The position numbers and the translations under genes are program-made. From CAYPZT01 sp964415435 (GTDB lineage: Bacteria; Patescibacteriota; Microgenomatia; UBA1406; GWC2-37-13), in assembly GCA_964415435.1 (NCBI GenBank), contig CAYPZT010000040.1:1-7490 (forward strand): DNA of 7,490 nucleotides. Reading direction: 5' to 3'. Positions 1 through 4,383 of this stretch are shown piece after piece (positions within the stretch are counted from its first letter, which is position 1; every line of letters begins with the position of its first letter). Under the pieces are notes generated by a model. The model was not told the origin of the DNA, did no database searches, and saw only the letters and a list, made by a program, of their open reading frames with translations.

Positions 1-1
1 C

Positions 2-577
2 GAAAGCGTTTATCAACAGCTCCTGTCTCAGGCACGCGCACAGGTAGCCGCTTTCAAGTCATTCGTCCAGACCTCAGGTGCAAGCTCTGTTGTGGGAGCC
101 GGAGCGCTTGGAAGCGGTTCGGACGGTAATTACTTTTCTCAACGAGACGAACGCTGGGCATATCAGTATATCGGCAACTCATCGGAGAACATTCTTAATG
201 TCGGATGTCTCTTGACTTCCATTGCGATGGTGCTTAAAAAAAACGGGGTAAGTATCAGCCCCCCTGACATCGCCTCCAATACCAACTATTTCAGTTTGAA
301 TACCGCATTCATGAAGTTTCGCACACAGTTCAATCCTTGGCCGGGAGGGCTAAACAATTATCAAATATCAGTTTCTCAGGTAGACGACGAACTTGCTGCA
401 GGGCGGTATGTCATAGCGGGTATAAACTTCGGTGCCTGCAGTGGAAGTTCAGATCATTTTGTCGTCCTCACAAAAAAAGATGGCGACGACTATATCATGC
501 ACGATCCAATCTACGGACCTGATATTAAATTCTCTTCTCATTACTCACAGGTCTGCTGGGCCGAAGTGTTCAGATAA
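2..577 (+). CDS. C39-like cysteine peptidase with N-terminal coiled coil, 5'-truncated by the window
   Basis: This is the C-terminal part of a probable exported papain-like peptidase (peptidase_C39_2 type), perhaps acting on cell-wall peptides or surface proteins. The frame is open from base 2, so the GTG at 92 is probably an internal valine and the true start lies upstream. The first roughly 25 residues (ESVYQQLLSQARAQVAAFKS) look like the end of a coiled coil. A Gly/Ser-rich linker follows, then the catalytic domain beginning near NYFSQRDERWAYQYIGNSS. Candidate catalytic residues are Cys at 206-208 in the motif GCLLTSIAMVL, His at 455-457 in SDHFVVLTKKDGDDY, and Asp at 503-505 in MHDPIYG. 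They come in the order and spacing expected for C39-like folds. No ABC-transporter domain follows, so this is not a bacteriocin exporter. Any signal peptide would lie outside the window. It ends 50 nt before the lamin-tail gene. The fold assignment is fairly secure; the substrate is unknown. Coiled-coil plus C39 architecture is familiar from CPR genomes (recollection, not searched). Confidence 0.82.
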   Translation, partial: ESVYQQLLSQARAQVAAFKSFVQTSGASSVVGAGALGSGSDGNYFSQRDERWAYQYIGNSSENILNVGCLLTSIAMVLKKNGVSISPPDIASNTNYFSLNTAFMKFRTQFNPWPGGLNNYQISVSQVDDELAAGRYVIAGINFGACSGSSDHFVVLTKKDGDDYIMHDPIYGPDIKFSSHYSQVCWAEVFR

Positions 578-627
578 ATGGATTATTGTCCATTGTCTGT
601 ATATGCTTTCTCTTTTATGTTGGATAC

Positions 628-1788
628 ATGCACTGTCTGCGTGTCTTATTTCTGTTTCTGTTCCTGGTTCTTATAACTCCTTTACCGCTTCTTGCGGACA
701 TCCGGCTGAATGAGATTCTCATTGATCCACAACAATCTGTGGAACTCATAAATACTGCATCGGAGGAAGCAGATCTATCGAATTGGTATATTGATGACTC
801 TGGAGGGACAACTTTTTTCACGATACCGCAACAGACCCGTCTATCAGGAAGTGCATGCATCGTTTTCTCAGCAGATTTTAATTTTAATAAATCCTCGGCT
901 GATACCGTTCGTCTATTTAACTCGGCAGGGACACCTGTATCCGCCACAAACCAGCTCATTGACTCCTATTCATACAAAACAAGCCCCGGACCGGACCGTT
1001 CCTTTATAAGAATTCCTGATGGAATAGGCGACTGGACCTCCGCATCGGCATCACTCGGCAAACAAAATAACACTCTTGAAAACTGCGTACGCGTACCAAC
1101 TCCAACACAGATACCTGACCTACCAAAACCGACAGCTCTTCCTTCTCTGTCTGATCAAATAGATGGTGTGCGTATAAATGAAGTCATGTCCCAACCCGCA
1201 GAAGGCGAATATGAATGGGTTGAGCTGTACAACGCAAATAGTTTTTCTGTATCGCTCGATAACTGGTACATAGACGACAAGGAGGATGAGGGATCCTCCC
1301 CCAAATCCTTTACTGTCACAATCCCTTCCTCGGGTTTTGCTGTTATAGAACTTAAAACCGCGCTCCTCAATAATTCATCAGATACCGTGAGGCTTCTTGA
1401 TGCTACTCAGGCAGAAAAAGACCGGATTGATTACGGTGAGAGTGAAAAAAACCGATCATTCGGCTATGCTGAAAACGACTTTTGCCTCATGATGCCAAGT
1501 AAGGGCACTTCTAATGAGCCCTGTTTTGTACGAACAGAAAGCATTTCATCCACCCCACTTCCTTCCCGCACCAGCTCACCCACACGCTCTCCAACAAATA
1601 CAAAGTCCGCCTCTGTTCTAGGTATCACAGCCGGAAGGAAAACACTTTCATATCCTACTACCATCCCGGTACGGGACATGAAACAAAAAACAGCACCAGA
1701 CCTGAAAAAAACATTTCTTATAGGAGGCACGGTCACTCTCGTTCTTTCCGCGGCCTCCATCCTCCTTAAAATAAAATTCCGCCATTGA
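628..1788 (+). CDS. Exported protein with two lamin-tail domains and C-terminal membrane anchor
   Basis: Predicted surface protein of 386 aa. Residues 1-23 form a strong signal peptide (hydrophobic core VLFLFLFLVLITPLPLLA, likely cleaved before DIRLNE). Lamin-tail-like domain 1 spans about 24-146 and domain 2 about 179-295. Each starts with a [IV]R[LI]NE[IV] strand and contains L[SD]NWYIDD and SDTVRL-type blocks, which are LTD hallmarks. A Pro/Thr-rich linker lies at 152-178 and a Ser/Thr/Pro-rich stalk at about 302-330. A hydrophobic segment at about 362-380 followed by KIKFRH suggests a C-terminal membrane anchor with a short cytoplasmic tail. No LPXTG sorting motif is visible. I chose ATG 628 because it begins directly at the signal peptide; an in-frame TTG at 586 would add 14 residues. 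No Shine-Dalgarno sequence is visible. LTDs in bacteria usually occur in secreted or surface proteins, often with nucleases, but no catalytic domain is seen here. Binding or adhesion is a guess. Confidence 0.85.
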   Translation: MHCLRVLFLFLFLVLITPLPLLADIRLNEILIDPQQSVELINTASEEADLSNWYIDDSGGTTFFTIPQQTRLSGSACIVFSADFNFNKSSADTVRLFNSAGTPVSATNQLIDSYSYKTSPGPDRSFIRIPDGIGDWTSASASLGKQNNTLENCVRVPTPTQIPDLPKPTALPSLSDQIDGVRINEVMSQPAEGEYEWVELYNANSFSVSLDNWYIDDKEDEGSSPKSFTVTIPSSGFAVIELKTALLNNSSDTVRLLDATQAEKDRIDYGESEKNRSFGYAENDFCLMMPSKGTSNEPCFVRTESISSTPLPSRTSSPTRSPTNTKSASVLGITAGRKTLSYPTTIPVRDMKQKTAPDLKKTFLIGGTVTLVLSAASILLKIKFRH

Positions 1789-1793
1789 TTTCA

Positions 1794-1802
1794 TGTATAG
1801 TA
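1794..1802 (+). promoter_or_regulatory. Possible -10 element just before the CAP gene
   Basis: TATAGT at 1796-1801, preceded directly by TG, lies 7 nt before the ATG at 1809, so initiation here would give a leaderless or nearly leaderless mRNA. The nine bases TGTATAGTA are identical to the -10 area of the rpoB promoter (4303-4311). No convincing -35 hexamer is present 16-18 nt upstream (the bases there are A-rich), so the site may be chance in AT-rich sequence. Confidence 0.2.
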
Positions 1803-1808
1803 AATATA

Positions 1809-2678
1809 ATGAATAAACTATCCTCTTTTATCCATACGCTGTTTATACCCAAGGAAGAGAATAATTTTAGGGCTAAGGCACTTCATCCGGATTTCTTGAG
1901 CTCTTATCTTGTTTTAGCGCTTCTTCTCACCTTTGCCTTTAAACTACTCGGAAATACAAACGTATTAGGCTTTGCGACCGATATATCAGCAGACAAGCTC
2001 CTGTCCCTTACTAACGAGGAGAGAGCGAAAGAGAATCTTCCTCCTCTTGTCCTCAGTTCAGCACTATCGGAAGCTGCACACAAAAAAGCTCAGGATATGT
2101 TTGCAAAAAACTATTGGGCACACTTTGGACCTCATGGCGAAACACCGTGGAATTTTATCCTCGATGCCGGATACCGATATGAATATGCAGGAGAAAATCT
2201 TGCTAAAAATTTCCTCTTTAGCCAGGGTGTCGTCGATGCATGGATGAACTCCCCTACCCACAAAGCGAATATAGTACAGCCAAACTATACCGAGATTGGT
2301 TTCGCGATAGAGAATGGCGTTTTAAACGGTGAAGAAACTACACTCGTTGTACAGATGTTCGGAAGCCCCCTTGATGGGACGGTGCCCGCGGTCGAAGGTG
2401 TTGATGCGGCGGAAAAAACTGAAACGGCGGTTGTCAAAGAGAAACCTGTTGTCACCTCTGGGGTACCGCATCAACTATCCCGCCTCCCGGTCTTATCCAT
2501 ATCCTATCGCGTCCAAATAATTTTCCTCTCATTTCTCCTCATTGCACTAGGCCTCGATCTCTACTTTGCGTTTAAGTTCAATGTCATGCGTGTTGCAGGA
2601 CGTAACATTGCTCACTTTATCTTTATTGGTTTTGTGATTATCGGAATCATCATTATTACAAAAGGCGCCATCTTATGA
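1809..2678 (+). CDS. CAP-domain (YkwD/SCP-like) membrane protein
   Basis: A 289-aa envelope protein. A cytoplasmic N-terminus (residues 1-30) is followed by a membrane helix at about 31-47. The extracytoplasmic CAP domain spans about 60-186. A charged/Val-rich linker (about 190-228) leads to two more helices at about 235-256 and 268-286. CAP features visible are LTNEERAKENLPPL in the first helix, NYWAHFGPHGETPW, YAGENLA, AWMNSPTHKANI and the final strand TTLVVQMFG. H105, E129 and H151 (with E111 as a candidate) match the usual CAP cleft residues. CAP proteins bind lipids or act at the cell wall in various organisms, and the bacterial forms are mostly uncharacterised. The start is set at ATG 1809; an in-frame TTG at 1785 would overlap the lamin-tail gene by 4 nt and add 8 unlikely residues. 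The stop overlaps the next start (ATGA), suggesting translational coupling. Family assignment is strong; molecular function is unknown. Confidence 0.92.
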   Translation: MNKLSSFIHTLFIPKEENNFRAKALHPDFLSSYLVLALLLTFAFKLLGNTNVLGFATDISADKLLSLTNEERAKENLPPLVLSSALSEAAHKKAQDMFAKNYWAHFGPHGETPWNFILDAGYRYEYAGENLAKNFLFSQGVVDAWMNSPTHKANIVQPNYTEIGFAIENGVLNGEETTLVVQMFGSPLDGTVPAVEGVDAAEKTETAVVKEKPVVTSGVPHQLSRLPVLSISYRVQIIFLSFLLIALGLDLYFAFKFNVMRVAGRNIAHFIFIGFVIIGIIIITKGAIL

Positions 2679-2959
2679 ACCATTTCATATTGAAGCTTAA
2701 AAAAGAGATACGTAAACATCTCGGAGATTATCTTTTTCTTTTTACCGCGGGCGTGGTTTTCTGTCTGTCGCTTTCCCTGTTTAAGGGAGAACGTCTCCTA
2801 GAATTTATACTGCTTCTCATTTTTGTGACTCTTTATATACTGTGGGGAATCTACCATCATGCCATCCGAAACGATCTCCATTTCAAGATTGTGTTAGAAT
2901 ACATACTTATTGGGTTTACTATACTTTTCCTGTTAAAAATTCTCATACTACCGCACTAA
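2675..2959 (+). CDS. Small three-helix membrane protein of unknown function
   Basis: A 94-aa protein I cannot assign to a named family. It has a basic amphipathic N-terminus (residues 1-17, KLKKEIRKHLGD) and three hydrophobic segments at about 19-36, 41-59 and 72-91. Between helices 2 and 3 is a polar loop, GIYHHAIRNDLHFKIVLEY, rich in His and charged residues, that looks constrained. Similar YHH...DLH-K-VLEY loops occur in hypothetical CPR membrane proteins as I remember them, but this is unverified. Its ATG lies inside the last codons of the CAP gene (4-nt overlap, ATGA). An AAGG sits about 9 nt upstream, the only plausible Shine-Dalgarno in this operon. It ends 1 nt before the nucleotidyltransferase start. 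The tight coupling suggests a partner of the CAP protein in the membrane, which is inference only. Confidence 0.85.
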   Translation: MNHFILKLKKEIRKHLGDYLFLFTAGVVFCLSLSLFKGERLLEFILLLIFVTLYILWGIYHHAIRNDLHFKIVLEYILIGFTILFLLKILILPH

Positions 2960-2960
2960 T

Positions 2961-3692
2961 ATGAAAGGAGTCGTTCTTGCAGGAGGATTGGGAACACGTT
3001 TGTATCCTCTAACCTACGCAACTAACAAACATTTACTGCCTGTGTACGACAAGCCCATGATCTATTACCCTATCCAGACGCTTGTCAGGGCAGGGATAAC
3101 CGACATTCTCATTGTAGTTTCCGGCCCTCACTCAGGACACTTCATCCCCGTTCTCAAGAATGGAAAGGAATTTGGGATAAATCATCTAGAGTTTGCCTAC
3201 CAGGAAAAACCGAACGGCGGTATTGCCGACGCCCTGGCACTTGCTGAGGATTTTGCCGACAATGAGCCGATCACCGCAATACTGGGAGATAACACTACAG
3301 ATGCTGACATAAGCGACGCTGTTAAGAGCTTTAAGGATGGTGCTCTTGTATATCTCAAACAGGTTCCCGACCCAAAAAGATTCGGCATTGCACGCTTCGA
3401 CGAAAACGATAAGACGAAGATTGTCGAGATTCTCGAAAAACCGAAAGAACCACCCTCAAACTACGCTGTGACCGGACTCTACATGTATGACAATCGCGTA
3501 TTTGATTTTATCAGGAAGTGCAACCCCAACTTTGCAGGGCGCAATGAACTCGAAATCACGGAGGTCAACAACTTTTACATCAAGGAAAAGTCGCTCCGCT
3601 GGGCCGAAATAAATGGGTACTGGCTAGATGCAGGAACTTTTGATACACTATTATTAGCAAATAATTACTGGGCAAAAAAAATAAAGACATAA
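2961..3692 (+). CDS. RmlA-like sugar-phosphate nucleotidylyltransferase, short form
   Basis: Probable cytoplasmic enzyme joining an NTP (classically dTTP) and a sugar-1-phosphate (classically glucose-1-phosphate) to give an NDP-sugar and pyrophosphate, the entry step to activated deoxysugars for surface glycans. The protein is 243 aa. Visible signatures are the nucleotide-binding loop GGLGTRLYPLT (residues 8-18), K23 in NKHLLPVYDKPMIYYP, NGGIADAL (85-92), the metal-binding Asp110 in LGDN, EKP with K160, NYAVTGLYMYD, and Asp223 in GYWLDAGTF. R13, K23, D110, K160 and D223 correspond to the RmlA catalytic set. It lacks the C-terminal ~45 residues of the usual ~290-aa RmlA, so the classic regulatory and dimer region is reduced. 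Such short forms are common in archaea and CPR bacteria. No rmlB, rmlC, rmlD or glycosyltransferase is in the window, so the exact sugar and nucleotide are uncertain. It starts 1 nt after the previous stop, without an evident Shine-Dalgarno. Confidence 0.92.
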   Translation: MKGVVLAGGLGTRLYPLTYATNKHLLPVYDKPMIYYPIQTLVRAGITDILIVVSGPHSGHFIPVLKNGKEFGINHLEFAYQEKPNGGIADALALAEDFADNEPITAILGDNTTDADISDAVKSFKDGALVYLKQVPDPKRFGIARFDENDKTKIVEILEKPKEPPSNYAVTGLYMYDNRVFDFIRKCNPNFAGRNELEITEVNNFYIKEKSLRWAEINGYWLDAGTFDTLLLANNYWAKKIKT

Positions 3693-3693
3693 T

Positions 3694-3957
3694 ATGGATA
3701 CAACTCAACTTTTACTTACCGTCGTTTTAACCGTTACCACTATTCTTCTTATTATTGTTGGAATTCAGTTAATCTTTGTTCTTCGCGAATTCAGACGCAT
3801 TCTTACAAGGGTAAACACCGTTATCACTTCTTTCGAAGAGGCCGGAGCGGGTCTGAATCATGGTTTAGGTGAACTCCAGGGTTTTGTAGGGGGCTTACGA
3901 AGCGTATTCAAGGTTATCGATTTACTCCATACCCGAAAAAATGGCCGATCAAAGTAA
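3694..3957 (+). CDS. Small single-helix membrane protein, DUF948/YtxG-like
   Basis: An 87-aa protein with an N-terminal membrane helix at about residues 6-29 (LLLTVVLTVTTILLIIVGIQ). An amphipathic helical stretch follows (REFRRILTRVNTVITSFEEA), then a Gly-rich segment with regularly spaced hydrophobics, and a basic end (HTRKNGRSK). One N-terminal helix, a short coiled-coil-like region and a YtxH-like gene directly downstream resemble the DUF948/YtxG proteins of Firmicutes, which pair with ytxH in Bacillus. The resemblance is by architecture and context; sequence similarity is weak. It begins 1 nt after the nucleotidyltransferase stop and its last 17 nt overlap the next gene. Function unknown; a structural role at the membrane is possible. 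Confidence 0.72.
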   Translation: MDTTQLLLTVVLTVTTILLIIVGIQLIFVLREFRRILTRVNTVITSFEEAGAGLNHGLGELQGFVGGLRSVFKVIDLLHTRKNGRSK

Positions 3958-4261
3958 ATATCAACCATCTGCTTTCTGGTTTGGCTTTACCATGGGGACC
4001 ATCGCAACAGGTCTTTCGGTATTTTTTCTCGGTACTAAAAAAGGACGCACTACCTTAAAGAAAGTCATGGATATGACAGAGAATTTGGAGGAAAATGCAA
4101 TTTCACTCTTTCAAGAACTTGAAGAGAAACTCGAGCCTGTAGGAAGCGGTAAGTCGAGTAGTTCTGAAAAAAAGGCGGGTACTCTTGATACGATCATGCA
4201 CCGAATAAAGAATTTTGCGCCTGAAAATAAACAGGAAAAACGCTTCTTTACGAAAGAATGA
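3941..4261 (+). CDS. YtxH-like small membrane protein
   Basis: A 106-aa protein. Residues 12-30 form a Gly-containing membrane helix (FWFGFTMGTIATGLSVFFLG), directly followed by the basic GTKKGRTTLKKV stretch. This matches the YtxH pattern of a small-residue helix and then [PT]KxGR. An amphipathic, probably coiled-coil helix comes next (about 43-66, MTENLEENAISLFQELEEKL), then a Ser/Lys-rich linker and a basic C-terminal helix (TIMHRIKNFAPE). YtxH-family genes of Firmicutes are often stress-related, but the molecular role is not settled. The start ATG lies inside the end of the upstream gene (17-nt overlap, different frame), so the two are probably co-translated. It is the last gene before the rpoB promoter. 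No strong terminator is seen right after it; the hairpin at 4326-4358 may serve. Confidence 0.78.
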   Translation: MADQSKYQPSAFWFGFTMGTIATGLSVFFLGTKKGRTTLKKVMDMTENLEENAISLFQELEEKLEPVGSGKSSSSEKKAGTLDTIMHRIKNFAPENKQEKRFFTKE

Positions 4262-4281
4262 TCTGTAGCTTTAATTTGTGC

Positions 4282-4310
4282 TTGACTTTTCATAAAGGGT
4301 TTTGTATAGT
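4282..4310 (+). promoter_or_regulatory. Sigma70-type promoter for rpoB
   Basis: A -35 box TTGACT (4282-4287) and a -10 box TATAGT (4305-4310) are separated by the optimal 17 nt, each one mismatch from consensus. Transcription would start near 4317, giving a 5' leader of about 67 nt before the rpoB ATG. A second hexamer TATACT (4310-4315) is also present but at a poor 22-nt spacing. It lies in the only sizeable gap in the window, between the YtxH-like gene and rpoB, where a promoter is expected. Confidence 0.72.
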
Positions 4311-4325
4311 ATACTAGATTTTTTC

Positions 4326-4358
4326 CCCCACTCATTTTTCTGGGGTTTTATTTTTTTT
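4326..4358 (+). terminator. Terminator-like hairpin and T-tract in the rpoB leader
   Basis: CCCCA (4326-4330) can pair with TGGGG (4341-4345) across a 10-nt loop. TTTT, A and eight T follow (4346-4358), the layout of a short intrinsic terminator. The stem is only 5 bp, so termination may be partial. It lies downstream of the predicted rpoB promoter and 25 nt before the rpoB ATG. It could therefore end the envelope operon, attenuate rpoB transcription, or both. No alternative antiterminator pairing or leader peptide is evident. Confidence 0.45.
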
Positions 4359-4383
4359 AAAAGCAATTATCTTTCAATTACAG

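Noticed and set aside
92..94. GTG as start of the C39 peptidase
   Set aside because: The frame stays open to base 2 and the upstream residues look like a natural coiled coil, so the GTG is probably an internal Val codon.
236..243. Run of eight A in the C39 gene as a frameshift or slippage site
   Set aside because: The zero frame encodes an intact domain on both sides, and the alternative frame gives no meaningful product.
586..588. TTG as start of the lamin-tail protein
   Set aside because: ATG 628 begins directly at a standard signal peptide; the TTG would add 14 residues that make a poorer N-terminus.
615..959. 114-aa reading frame on the minus strand
   Set aside because: It lies opposite the signal peptide and first LTD, has low-complexity Arg/Asn repeats, and resembles no protein family I know.
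1722..1727. AGGAGG inside the lamin-tail gene
   Set aside because: No start codon follows at a usable distance; it encodes part of the C-terminal membrane helix.
2981..2988. AGGAGG followed by TTG near the start of the RmlA-like gene
   Set aside because: It encodes the conserved Ala-Gly-Gly-Leu-Gly of the nucleotide-binding loop; a start here would remove the catalytic motif.
4310..4315. TATACT as the -10 box of the rpoB promoter
   Set aside because: The spacing to TTGACT would be 22 nt; TATAGT at 4305-4310 gives the optimal 17 nt.
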